Shown here one piece after another: positions 7,981 to 17,134 of a DNA stretch of 64,000 bases (positions within the stretch are counted from its first letter, which is position 1; each line of letters begins with the position of its first letter). A model generated the notes under the pieces. The model did not search any database. It had not been told where the DNA came from and saw only the letters and a program-made list of their open reading frames with translations. A program made the position numbers and the translations under genes. The DNA comes from Oscillospiraceae bacterium (GTDB lineage: Bacteria; Bacillota; Clostridia; Saccharofermentanales; Saccharofermentanaceae), in assembly GCA_902775565.1 (NCBI GenBank), contig CACYMP010000006.1, positions 124,001 through 188,000 of the forward strand. Direction: 5' to 3'.

Positions 7981-8002
7981 TTGGCTAATTTGAATTAGCC
8001 AA
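7981..8002. promoter_or_regulatory. Palindromic operator 2 (start-site region)
   Basis: Perfect 9-bp arms TTGGCTAAT and ATTAGCCAA around a 4-nt TTGA centre, directly downstream of the -10 and so over the transcription start. The shared core GCTAAT...ATTAGC identifies the likely TetR recognition sequence and predicts autorepression. Confidence 0.8.
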
Positions 8003-8020
8003 TGATGCTGAGAGGTCTGT

Positions 8021-8641
8021 ATGGATACAAAACAAAGGATATTGGATGAAGCGCTGACACTGTTCTCCGAGAAGGGATATGCAAATGTTTTTGTGGGCGA
8101 TATCGCCGAAAGAGTCGGGATCAAGGCCCCTTCGCTTTATAAGCACTACAAGAGCAAAAAGGCGATCTTTGATGCCATCATCGATGAGATGAACCGCCGT
8201 TTTACCGAGCAGGCGAAAGCCATGCAGATCAACGGTAAAGATGCTTCAACTGACGCGGGGATCTATGAGAATCTGTCAGAGGACCGGCTCTTAAAGCTCG
8301 GAAGGGAATTCTTTCTGTATTACCTCCATGACGATTACAACAGGAAGTTCCGTAAGATGCTCACGTTAGAGCAGTTCCATGACAAAGAGCTCGCAAAGGT
8401 CTATTCAAAGCTTTATGTGGATGACCCGCTATCGTATCAAGGGATGCTGTTCGGCTTTCTGACTGCTGCAGGCTTGCTCAGGACTGACAATGTGGAGATC
8501 ATGACGATGCATTTCTACTCGCCGATCTACTTTATGCTGACAATATGCGACAGGGAACCTGAAAGGGAAGAGGAGATGCTGAATAAGCTAGATCAGCATA
8601 TCATGCAGTTCGACAGGCTTTACGGGAGGAACGGAAAATGA
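8021..8641 (+). CDS. TetR/AcrR family transcriptional regulator
   Basis: 206 aa. The N-terminal DNA-binding domain is plain: TKQRILDEALTLFSEKGY, then the helix-turn-helix VGDIAERVGIKAPSLYKHYK (about 25-45). The C-terminal ligand domain is divergent, so the inducer cannot be predicted. Two palindromic operators in its own promoter point to autorepression. It overlaps the next gene by 4 nt (ATGA), so regulator and oxidoreductase are translationally coupled and probably share an inducer response. Confidence 0.92.
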   Translation: MDTKQRILDEALTLFSEKGYANVFVGDIAERVGIKAPSLYKHYKSKKAIFDAIIDEMNRRFTEQAKAMQINGKDASTDAGIYENLSEDRLLKLGREFFLYYLHDDYNRKFRKMLTLEQFHDKELAKVYSKLYVDDPLSYQGMLFGFLTAAGLLRTDNVEIMTMHFYSPIYFMLTICDREPEREEEMLNKLDQHIMQFDRLYGRNGK

Positions 8642-9354
8642 AGATCACGGTAATAAACGGAACCCAGAAAAAAGGCGTAACATACAATCTCAAGGAAATA
8701 TTCTTAGAGCCGTTCAGGGACGAAGCTGAGATAACGGAGTTCTATCTCCCGAAGGACGGCCCTGGATTCTGCACAGGCTGCACACAGTGTTTCAGAGATA
8801 ACCAGGATCTGTGCAAGGATGCGGAATGTGTCAGAAAGATCGAGAAGGCAATGCTTGAAGCAGATCTTCTGGTCTTCACGTCACCTGCTTATGTTTTCCA
8901 CACGACAGGCGCGATGAAAGCGATGCTCGACCATTTCGGATACAGATGGATGCCTCACCGCCCCGCGAAAGAGATGTTCGGCAAGCGGGCGGTCATCATC
9001 ACCCAGTGCCTCGGAGCAGGCGGAACGTCGACCGCCAAGGACATCGCGGACAGCCTTGCGTGGTGGGGTGTCAGCTGCATAAAGAGACGCAGCTTCAAAC
9101 TGATGAGCGAGATTGACTGGAACAAGATCCCTGATAAGAAGCGCAATGAAATGTCTTCCAAACTCATTTCGCTTGCACGGAAGATGAAAGCGGTAGATTA
9201 TTCAAGACCTGCTCATACAGGGTTTATAGTGAAGATGAAATTTCTTGCCGTCAGGATGCTTCAGACCGACTTGGGAAAACAAAACCCCGAATATACGGAT
9301 TTCAAGTATTGGAAAGCAAACGGATGGCTCGGCAAAGAAAGACCGTGGAAGTGA
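8638..9354 (+). CDS. Flavodoxin-fold NAD(P)H-dependent oxidoreductase, iron-sulfur flavoprotein-like
   Basis: 238 aa. N-terminal flavodoxin-like fold (KITVINGTQKKGVTYNL phosphate-binding region) as in NADPH-dependent FMN reductases. A Cys-rich segment FCTGCTQCF...C....C at about residues 42-62 resembles the compact cluster motif of iron-sulfur flavoproteins, so an Fe-S cluster is possible. TSPAYVFHTTGAMKAMLDHF is the usual flavin-site strand. Substrate unknown; the TetR partner suggests a role against a small toxic or quinone-like compound (inference). Confidence 0.8.
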   Translation: MKITVINGTQKKGVTYNLKEIFLEPFRDEAEITEFYLPKDGPGFCTGCTQCFRDNQDLCKDAECVRKIEKAMLEADLLVFTSPAYVFHTTGAMKAMLDHFGYRWMPHRPAKEMFGKRAVIITQCLGAGGTSTAKDIADSLAWWGVSCIKRRSFKLMSEIDWNKIPDKKRNEMSSKLISLARKMKAVDYSRPAHTGFIVKMKFLAVRMLQTDLGKQNPEYTDFKYWKANGWLGKERPWK

Positions 9355-9356
9355 GC

Positions 9357-9384
9357 AAAAGGCCCGGATAACTGTACGGGCTTT
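9357..9384 (+). terminator. Terminator after the oxidoreductase gene
   Basis: AAAGGCCCG pairs with CGGGCTTT (one bulged G) around a 10-nt loop, starting 2 nt after the stop codon; the T-run is short. Confidence 0.6.
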
Positions 9385-9487
9385 ATATATCAAATATTTC
9401 AGAGTAATAAAATAAAGTTCGCTATGTTATCATAAAAAATACGAGTGCTGATCATATCTGGCTTCGATGTTTGACGGGGTGACTTTT

Positions 9488-11848
9488 ATGGCGAAGTGGA
9501 TCATAGTCGTTGATGACGATACGGCAAATCTTAAGATGGCCGGACATATCCTCAGTAAGAATAATATGCGTGTTACTGCTCTCAAATCGGGCAGTTCTTT
9601 TTTGGAATACGTAAATGAGAACGGTTTGCCCGATCTTGTTCTCCTTGACATCAAGATGCCGGTAATGGACGGATTTGAGACTCTTGAGAAGCTCAGGCAG
9701 ATAGAACAGCAGAAAGGCGTGATGAAGACCCCGGTCATCTTCCTTACCGCTGACGAGGATGTTGACACCGAGACCAGAGGCTTTGAAGTGGGCGTTTCCG
9801 ACTTTATAAGGAAACCCTTTAATCCGGAAGTCCTTTTAAGAAGGATAGACAACATAATGTCGAACTCCCAGGAGATGCATGATCTCAAGAGTGAGGCCAC
9901 GATAGACAAACTGACAGGGTTCCTAAACAAAGCAGCATCCGCATCCGAGCTTTCCAAAGACTGCTCTGAGAAGACCGGATGCCTCATGATGATCGACCTT
10001 GACTCATTTAAACTCGTAAACGACATATACGGTCACGCGATGGGCGACAAAGTCCTTATCTCATGCGCAAACATCATCAAAGCAGCCGTTCCCTCGGGCA
10101 GCAAATGCGGAAGATTAGGCGGTGATGAGTTCTGTTCTTTCGCGCTGGGAGTAACTACAGAAAGCCAGGTCGCGGATATCGCGGAAAGGGTCAACAGCGA
10201 GATAGTAAAGAGCGCAAAGGAACTGATGGGCGATGATATGAGCATTCCGCTCGGAGCATCCATCGGTGGCATCTTCGTTCCCAGGTTCGGTAATGACTAC
10301 AATTCACTGTTAAAGCTCGCCGACAAGTCACTTTACATTGTTAAGAAGAACGGCAAACACGGTTACGGCCTTTACAATGATGAGATTGAGGAAGAGGATG
10401 AGAACCCTGCGCTTGATATCCGTGCGATCTCCGAGATCTTAGGTGAGCGTTCGATAAGGGATGTTGCCCTGCAGCTCGACAAGGATTCATTCTCACCCGT
10501 ATACAGATACGTTATCAGATATATCCTGAGACACCGCATAAATGCGTGTAAGGTGCTTTTCACGCTGTCGCCTGCAGACGGCAATGCGGATGCTGAGTTC
10601 TACAATACCGTCGATGAATTCGGAAAGTGCATAAGAGGGTCTCTTAGAAAATCCGATATCTTCATGAGGAACAACAAGAAACAGTATTTTGTATTCCTTA
10701 CCGATGTAAGGCTTGACGCCGTGGACAAAGTAATCAATCACCTGCTCGACAGCTGGAAGAACACCGGCAACGGCGATATCGCTATCGAACACGAGGTCGA
10801 AGTGATCGACAACGAGCAGAAGCTGGTAAATACAAACAAGACAAAGAGAGTCATCGTGGTCGATGACGACGTCCTCAACCTCCAGGTCGCAGGCAAGATA
10901 ATGAGCTCCGGCGGAATACACGTAACCGCGCTCAAGTCGGCCGATGCTCTTTTCGATTATCTCGGAAAAGAAAAAGACATGCCCGATCTTATACTGCTCG
11001 ACGTAAAGATGCCCGGCATGGGCGGCTTTGAGGCGATAAAGAAGCTTCACTCCCTTGAATCTGCAGCATCAAAGATCCCGGTCATCTTCCTGACGGCTGA
11101 CGAGAGCGAGGGCGCGGAACACGAGGGATTATCACTGGGAGCAATGGACTTTATCAGAAAGCCTTTTGTACCCGAAGTTCTCCTGCTGCGCGTGAATCAC
11201 ATTATCGAGCTCGTTACGCTGCAGAATCAGCTTAATTATGAAGTCGAAGAGAAGGCAAGGGAGAACAAGAACCTCCTGCTTCAGGTGGTCAGCGCGCTTT
11301 CTGCGGTCATCGATACAAATGACGCATCCAACAGAGGACATTCCGGAAGGGTTGCCGAATATTCGAAGATGATCGCCAAGAGGGCAGGCTATACCGATCA
11401 GAGACTCGATGAGCTCTACATGATCGCGCTTCTGCATGACGTGGGTAAGATCGGCGTCTCGGAATCGATCCTGATGAAGCCGGGAAGGCTTACCGATGTT
11501 GAATACGAAATGGTCAAGGAGCATTCGAAGCTCGGTGCGGAGATCTTGAAGAACATCAAGAACGATCCGAAGTTTGAGAAGTGTGCTCTGTGCCATCACG
11601 AAAGGTACGACGGAAGAGGTTATCCCTCCGGCCTCAAAGGCGAGCAGATCCCTGAAGAAGCAAGGATAATCGCAGTGGCAGATGCTTATGATTCAATGTC
11701 TTCCGACAGGGTGTTCAGAAGCCATTTGCCTCAGGAAAAGATAAAAGAAGAGTTGAGGGACGGCTCGGGAACGCAGTTTGATCCGGAGTTTGCAAAGATC
11801 ATGCTCGAAATAATCGATGAAGATAAAGATTACAGGCTGAGAGGGTGA
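9488..11848 (+). CDS. Response regulator REC-GGDEF-degenerate GGDEF-REC-HD-GYP
   Basis: 786 aa, cytosolic. REC1 (1-125, phosphoacceptor D54 in LLDIKMP), active GGDEF (about 135-295, GGDEF at 211-215, no RxxD inhibitory site), a second GGDEF-like domain (about 325-435) in which the signature is replaced by NNKKQYF but RKSD (387-390) stands exactly where an RxxD c-di-GMP-binding site belongs, REC2 (450-575, D505), and HD-GYP phosphodiesterase (595-786; HD at 650-651, HHERYDGRGYP near 703-713). It can thus both make and break c-di-GMP under two receiver domains. Start set at the ATG behind GGGG at 9476-9479 rather than an ATG 21 nt upstream. It abuts two hybrid kinases. Confidence 0.92.
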   Translation: MAKWIIVVDDDTANLKMAGHILSKNNMRVTALKSGSSFLEYVNENGLPDLVLLDIKMPVMDGFETLEKLRQIEQQKGVMKTPVIFLTADEDVDTETRGFEVGVSDFIRKPFNPEVLLRRIDNIMSNSQEMHDLKSEATIDKLTGFLNKAASASELSKDCSEKTGCLMMIDLDSFKLVNDIYGHAMGDKVLISCANIIKAAVPSGSKCGRLGGDEFCSFALGVTTESQVADIAERVNSEIVKSAKELMGDDMSIPLGASIGGIFVPRFGNDYNSLLKLADKSLYIVKKNGKHGYGLYNDEIEEEDENPALDIRAISEILGERSIRDVALQLDKDSFSPVYRYVIRYILRHRINACKVLFTLSPADGNADAEFYNTVDEFGKCIRGSLRKSDIFMRNNKKQYFVFLTDVRLDAVDKVINHLLDSWKNTGNGDIAIEHEVEVIDNEQKLVNTNKTKRVIVVDDDVLNLQVAGKIMSSGGIHVTALKSADALFDYLGKEKDMPDLILLDVKMPGMGGFEAIKKLHSLESAASKIPVIFLTADESEGAEHEGLSLGAMDFIRKPFVPEVLLLRVNHIIELVTLQNQLNYEVEEKARENKNLLLQVVSALSAVIDTNDASNRGHSGRVAEYSKMIAKRAGYTDQRLDELYMIALLHDVGKIGVSESILMKPGRLTDVEYEMVKEHSKLGAEILKNIKNDPKFEKCALCHHERYDGRGYPSGLKGEQIPEEARIIAVADAYDSMSSDRVFRSHLPQEKIKEELRDGSGTQFDPEFAKIMLEIIDEDKDYRLRG

Positions 11849-11853
11849 GCAGT

Positions 11854-14406
11854 ATGAGCAAGAAAAAAGAATACATCGATCTGTTCGAATCTTCGCATCT
11901 GACGATATTGGTCAGCTACACGGTATTTGCATCTATCCTTGTGGCTGAATCACTCCTTCTCGGATGGGAGAAATGGGCGCTTCTGCTCATAGTTACCGGC
12001 ATTATCGCCGCATGGGTCCTCCATATCAGGCACAACACCCCTTCGATCATACGCCTCTGGCTCTTTGCAATACTCATGATGGGGTGTTTCTTTTTCTATG
12101 GCATTCATCAGACGAGTACGTTTGATCTGGCACTCGTCATCTCGGCGATAATAATGCTGCATACCATGACGGGAAAGAAATCCCTGATACTCCTGTGCCA
12201 GTTCACATACTACGTAACGATGGCATATGAGATATTTGTCATGTTCCAAAACGGAGAGACGTTTGACGCCCTGGTTATCTCGCGCCTGATCCTTCATGCG
12301 GTCATGGTATTTATAGTAGGGTGGTTTGCCAAGGCGATCATCGACCAGTGGATGCATGTGCTGAACCAGTCCAAGGACGAGGTAGAGCAGCTTACCGAAG
12401 CGACCGAGCACTTAAATGACTTCCTCGCAAACGTTTCACACGAGCTGAGGACCCCAGTAAACGCGATCATTGGACTTACGAGCCTTTGCATCGACAAGTC
12501 CAGACACCGTGAAGTCGAAGGCGATCTTATCGCGGTAAGGGATTCCGGACGCAAGGTTGCAGAACAGATCAGCGACATTCTGGATTATTCAGAGCTCGAC
12601 CGTAAGAAGGCCGTATGCAACAACGAAGACTACATGATGTCTTCTGTCCTTCACGACATCGTAACCGATATTAAGCAGTACAAGTCCAAGAATATCGAGC
12701 TCATAATCGACGTCGATCCTTCTATCCCGGCTGTCATGAATTCAGATGTTGCCAAGATAAAGAAGATCTTAAGGGCCCTTATAACCAACGGCCTTAAGTA
12801 CACCCAGAAGGGCGGCGTATATGTCCGCATCACGTCTGAGCCGCATGACTACGGCGTCAACCTCTGCATAGAGGTAACCGATACCGGTAAGGGAATGACC
12901 GAATATGAGCTCGAAAAGGTCTATGACAGCTTCTATCAGGCCGATTCTTCCAGGACACGTCAGGGCGGCGGCCTTGGACTTGGCCTTGCTATCGCTTCCG
13001 GCTTTGTATCGCTCCTCGGAGGCTTCATGACGATCGAGAGCAAGCCCGATGTCGGTACGACCGTATGCGTCAGTATTCCGCAGAAGGTGATAGACCCCGG
13101 CAGCTGCATGTCCGTTGCGGCGCCCGATAAGCTCTGCGTAGGTGCCTTCCTGCATTTCGAGAAGTACGATCACCCGGCCGTAAGAGATTATTACAACTCC
13201 ATGGTACTTAATATCGTCAAGGGCCTCGGAATCCAGATGCACCGTGTCAATAACGCTTCCAACCTGAAGCTTCTCAGGAACTCCGTGCATCTGACACACC
13301 TTTTCATTGCAGAAGAGGAATATAACGATAACGTCGACCTTATCGAGAACCTTGCGAAGGAAATGGTCGTCGCGGTCGTTGCGAACGAGGGCATCCGTCT
13401 TCCGAAGAATACGCATGTTAAGATCCTCGAAAAGCCGTTCTACTGTTTCCCTGTCGTATCCATCCTGAATTCCACAGTGGGAAGCAAGGAAGAGACGGTC
13501 AGGATACTGCGCTGCGACGGCGTAAGGGCGCTCGTCGTAGATGACGAGTCGATGAACCTCGTCGTTGCCAAGAGCATCTTCGGCAGATACGGAATGAAAG
13601 TCTTTACCGCGACATCCGGTCAGGAGTCAATTGAGATCTGCCGCGAAAAGGTCTTTGACATCATATTCATGGACCACATGATGAGCGGAATGGACGGCGT
13701 TGAGGCGATGAAACGCATAAGAACGGATGTCGCAGGCCTTAACGGATCGATCCCGATAGTTGCTCTCACCGCAAATGCGATGAGCTCCGCCAAGCAGATG
13801 TTCCTTGCCGAAGGTTTTGACGGTTTTGTCAGCAAGCCTGTCGAGACTGACGAGCTCGAGAGAGTATTGAAGCAGGTCCTTCCGAAGTCTGCATTGTCTT
13901 ATGTCGATGCCAGCGGCGTAACGGAAGACGTTCCCGATGAACCTGCCGAAGAACCGGCTCCCGTCAGGGAAGAAGAGAAAGATTTCATAGCCGAACTGCG
14001 AAAGTCAGGCATTGATACAGACGGCGGATTAAAGTACTGCGTCGGCGACAGAGACTTCTATAAGTCGCTTTTGATCCAGTTTGCAACCGAGTCCGCAGAT
14101 AAGATCGGCAATATGAAGAAGTATTTCTCTCTGCGTGACTGGCATAATTACGAGATACTCGTACATGCTCTGAAGAGCACCTCAAAGATGATAGGCATTG
14201 CTGATCTGTCCGAAAAGGCAAAAGCTCTGGAGATGGCAGCCAAGAATAACGAAGAGAATTATATCCTTGAGAATCACGAGGCGATGATCCGCGATTACGG
14301 GCGCATCACAGCTGATATCAGGGATCAGCTTTTGTCTGAGGATAATGACGAAGAAGACGATGTTTTCGAGTTTGAGCCTGAGAATGACGGAGGTGACAAG
14401 GTATGA
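11854..14406 (+). CDS. Hybrid sensor histidine kinase with receiver and Hpt domains
   Basis: 850 aa from this ATG (AGAGGGTG in front); a GTG 9 nt upstream overlapping the previous stop is an alternative. Five or six transmembrane helices (about 15-165) form an integral sensor. Then HisKA (H196 in NVSHELRTP), HATPase with DTGKGM and GGGLGLGLA, an inactive-looking spacer domain (about 430-550), REC (phosphoacceptor D607 in FMDHMMSGMDG) and Hpt (H771 in VHALKSTS). It is a complete four-step phosphorelay protein. Last 4 nt overlap the next kinase. The upstream regulator with two REC domains is the likely target (inference). Confidence 0.92.
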   Translation: MSKKKEYIDLFESSHLTILVSYTVFASILVAESLLLGWEKWALLLIVTGIIAAWVLHIRHNTPSIIRLWLFAILMMGCFFFYGIHQTSTFDLALVISAIIMLHTMTGKKSLILLCQFTYYVTMAYEIFVMFQNGETFDALVISRLILHAVMVFIVGWFAKAIIDQWMHVLNQSKDEVEQLTEATEHLNDFLANVSHELRTPVNAIIGLTSLCIDKSRHREVEGDLIAVRDSGRKVAEQISDILDYSELDRKKAVCNNEDYMMSSVLHDIVTDIKQYKSKNIELIIDVDPSIPAVMNSDVAKIKKILRALITNGLKYTQKGGVYVRITSEPHDYGVNLCIEVTDTGKGMTEYELEKVYDSFYQADSSRTRQGGGLGLGLAIASGFVSLLGGFMTIESKPDVGTTVCVSIPQKVIDPGSCMSVAAPDKLCVGAFLHFEKYDHPAVRDYYNSMVLNIVKGLGIQMHRVNNASNLKLLRNSVHLTHLFIAEEEYNDNVDLIENLAKEMVVAVVANEGIRLPKNTHVKILEKPFYCFPVVSILNSTVGSKEETVRILRCDGVRALVVDDESMNLVVAKSIFGRYGMKVFTATSGQESIEICREKVFDIIFMDHMMSGMDGVEAMKRIRTDVAGLNGSIPIVALTANAMSSAKQMFLAEGFDGFVSKPVETDELERVLKQVLPKSALSYVDASGVTEDVPDEPAEEPAPVREEEKDFIAELRKSGIDTDGGLKYCVGDRDFYKSLLIQFATESADKIGNMKKYFSLRDWHNYEILVHALKSTSKMIGIADLSEKAKALEMAAKNNEENYILENHEAMIRDYGRITADIRDQLLSEDNDEEDDVFEFEPENDGGDKV

Positions 14407-17126
14407 AAAACATGTTCAGATATCTTTTCAAGCCTGCGTCAAACGACCGCGAAGCAACTAAATCCGCTTATTATGAGTCGGTAGCGCCTACTTATGTAAC
14501 GATGATCATAACGCTTATCGCGGCTGTCACGTTCATGGTGCTGACGATCGTTTATCCGAAGTATTTCGGCGGAACCACAGTGCTGTACCACCAGATCTGC
14601 TATGCATGGGTCATCCTGATCGCCGCCATCTGGATCATCGGCGCGCATCACGCAATGAAGGACTACGCGGCAAGATACCGTACGGTCTTCGTGCTGAACC
14701 ACTTCATGGGCGTGTCGCTCTACATCTGGGTAATCTCGCTCATGGTCGTCAACTATATGGCAAGAGGTACGGTTGACACGACTCTCTTCATGACGGTAGC
14801 GCTTGTCGTTCCTCTTTGCGTTTATTTCAACCCGCTCGTGTATGTGGGAGTCGCCGTCACATCGAATATCGCAGTCATCTCATTCCTTTACTATGCGGTG
14901 ACTTTGGGATCGATCGAACCGAACGAGATGGCAAACTTCCTCATCTTCTCGGTCTTCCAGGTCGTAATGGGCATGATAATGTCTTATACGAGGTTCAGGC
15001 TGAACGAGCAGCTCGTAACGGCAGAGAAGCAGCGTCAGGAGATCTACATGCTCAACAAGTCGCAGAACAGCTTCTTCTCCAACATGAGCCACGAGATAAG
15101 GACACCCATCAACACCATCATCGGACTCAACGAGATGATCCTTCGTGAGGACGTAAGCGATGAAGTAATAGAAGATGCCGTCAACATCAAGGCTGCAGGC
15201 AAGCTTCTGCTCAACCTCATCAACGATATCCTTGACATGAGCAAGTTCCAGTCGGGAAGCATGCAGCTCCTGATCGAGCCTTACCACACGGGAGACATGC
15301 TGTCGGATATCGTCGGAATGCTCTGGATCAGAGCCAAAGACAAAAAGCTCGATTTCAATGTCGACGTATCTCCTGACATTCCGGCCGAACTGGTCGGTGA
15401 TGAGGTCAGGATCAAGCAGATCCTTATCAACGTCATCAACAATGCCATCAAGTACACCAAGGAAGGTTCGGTCTCACTTTCTGTACAGTGCGAGAAGACA
15501 GACGGCAAGATCTGCAACATGATCTACATGGTCTCCGATACCGGTATCGGCATCAAGTCGGAGGATATCCCTTATCTGTTCTCCGCGTTTAAGAGAGTCG
15601 ATGAGACCGTGACCAAGCACATCGAGGGTACGGGCCTTGGTCTTTCCATCGTCAAGCAGCTTGTAGACCTCATGGGCGGCAAGATCACCGTCAACAGCGT
15701 TTATAAGAAGGGCTCGACATTCATCATCGAGATCCCGCAGCGTATCGAAAGAGACGGAACCGTGGGCAAGCATGACTTCTCGAAGGCGGTAAAACCTGAT
15801 AAGAAGGAATACACACCTAAGTTCGAAGCTCCTGAGGCAAGGATCCTCGTAGTTGACGACAACGAGGCCAACCTCATGGTAGTCAGCAAGCTCCTTCGTG
15901 ATACCAAGGTCCGGATCGATACCGCGACCAGCGGTGCCGAAGCGCTCAGGAAGACCCTGAACATCAAGTATAATGTCATCTTCATGGATCACCTTATGCC
16001 CGAAATGGACGGCGTAGAGTGCAGGAGAAGGATCAAAGACCAGACGGGCGGAAGATGCCGCGAGACTGCGATAATCATCCTCACCGCAAATGCCGACGAA
16101 GAGAACAGGGCGCTCTATGCACGTGAGAATTTCGACGGTTACCTTGCAAAGCCTGTCAGCGGAGAAGCTCTCGAAAACGAGCTGTATAGCCACCTGCCCA
16201 AGGAAATCGTAAGGATCACCGGCAACAGGAGCGAGATCGCACAGGAGTCGATCTCATGGATGAGCGGCACCAAAAAGCGTAAGAGCATCGTCATCACTAC
16301 GGAGAGCGTCGCCGATCTGTCACCCGAACTCATCGAGAAATACCAGATCGCGGTCATTCCTCATAAGGTCCGTACGGACGAGGGACTTTTCAAGGACGGA
16401 AAAGAGATCGATACGCTTGGCGTACTCAAGTACATGGAAGATCCCAACCACAACGTTCTTCCTCACGGCCCGACCATCAGGGAGGCGGAAGAGTTCTTTG
16501 CAAAGCAGCTCACCTATGCCAACAACATCGTCCACATCTCTATCTCGAGCAAGATCGAGCACAGCGGATTCCAGCCGGCTCTCGAGGCATCGAAATCATT
16601 CGATAACGTTTTCGTTATCGATTCCGGTCACTTATCGAGCGGTCAGGGCCTGATGGCAGTCGTTGCCGCGAAAATGGCCGAAGCGGGTCTTTCTGCCGAA
16701 GAGATAGTAAAAGAGATCGAGGTCTACAAGAAGAAGATCCACACGAGCTTTATCGTTGACAATCTCGACTTCCTCGCAAGAGCGGGACAGGTCGGAAACG
16801 GTACGGCCAATATCATAAAGTCTCTCATGGGACGACCTGTATTAAGGCTCCGTAATGGTAATATGGGTGTCGGCATGACCTTTTTCGGTGCCAGGGAAAA
16901 CGCCTGGAAATCGTATATTAATTCAGTTTTGACTAACGCAGCCAAGATCGATACGAGTATACTGTTCATCACCTATGTAGGTCTTACCAAGCGTGATACT
17001 GACTGGATCCGTGAACAGGTCGAGAAGTATCAGCATTTTGATGAGATATACTTTAAGCTGGCTTCGCCTGCCGTCTCGGTCAACTGCGGCCCCGGCACGT
17101 TCGGTCTGCTGTATATGGAGAAGTAA
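14403..17126 (+). CDS. Hybrid histidine kinase - receiver - DegV fatty-acid-binding fusion
   Basis: 907 aa. Six predicted transmembrane helices (about 30-195), HisKA (H230 in NMSHEIRTPINTIIGLNEM), HATPase (DTGIGI, GTGLGLSIV), REC (D529 in FMDHLMPEMDG), then from about residue 627 to the end a full-length (about 280 aa) DegV/EDD domain beginning KSIVITTESVADL. DegV proteins bind fatty acids and, as FakB, present them to the kinase FakA. No Hpt domain. The gene overlaps the preceding kinase by 4 nt. The reading frame is continuous through the linker, and the codon usage looks uniform, so this is a genuine fusion, not an assembly artefact. Function of the DegV part is either lipid sensing or acyl carrying (inference). 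Confidence 0.9.
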   Translation: MKNMFRYLFKPASNDREATKSAYYESVAPTYVTMIITLIAAVTFMVLTIVYPKYFGGTTVLYHQICYAWVILIAAIWIIGAHHAMKDYAARYRTVFVLNHFMGVSLYIWVISLMVVNYMARGTVDTTLFMTVALVVPLCVYFNPLVYVGVAVTSNIAVISFLYYAVTLGSIEPNEMANFLIFSVFQVVMGMIMSYTRFRLNEQLVTAEKQRQEIYMLNKSQNSFFSNMSHEIRTPINTIIGLNEMILREDVSDEVIEDAVNIKAAGKLLLNLINDILDMSKFQSGSMQLLIEPYHTGDMLSDIVGMLWIRAKDKKLDFNVDVSPDIPAELVGDEVRIKQILINVINNAIKYTKEGSVSLSVQCEKTDGKICNMIYMVSDTGIGIKSEDIPYLFSAFKRVDETVTKHIEGTGLGLSIVKQLVDLMGGKITVNSVYKKGSTFIIEIPQRIERDGTVGKHDFSKAVKPDKKEYTPKFEAPEARILVVDDNEANLMVVSKLLRDTKVRIDTATSGAEALRKTLNIKYNVIFMDHLMPEMDGVECRRRIKDQTGGRCRETAIIILTANADEENRALYARENFDGYLAKPVSGEALENELYSHLPKEIVRITGNRSEIAQESISWMSGTKKRKSIVITTESVADLSPELIEKYQIAVIPHKVRTDEGLFKDGKEIDTLGVLKYMEDPNHNVLPHGPTIREAEEFFAKQLTYANNIVHISISSKIEHSGFQPALEASKSFDNVFVIDSGHLSSGQGLMAVVAAKMAEAGLSAEEIVKEIEVYKKKIHTSFIVDNLDFLARAGQVGNGTANIIKSLMGRPVLRLRNGNMGVGMTFFGARENAWKSYINSVLTNAAKIDTSILFITYVGLTKRDTDWIREQVEKYQHFDEIYFKLASPAVSVNCGPGTFGLLYMEK

Positions 17127-17134
17127 AGAGATTA

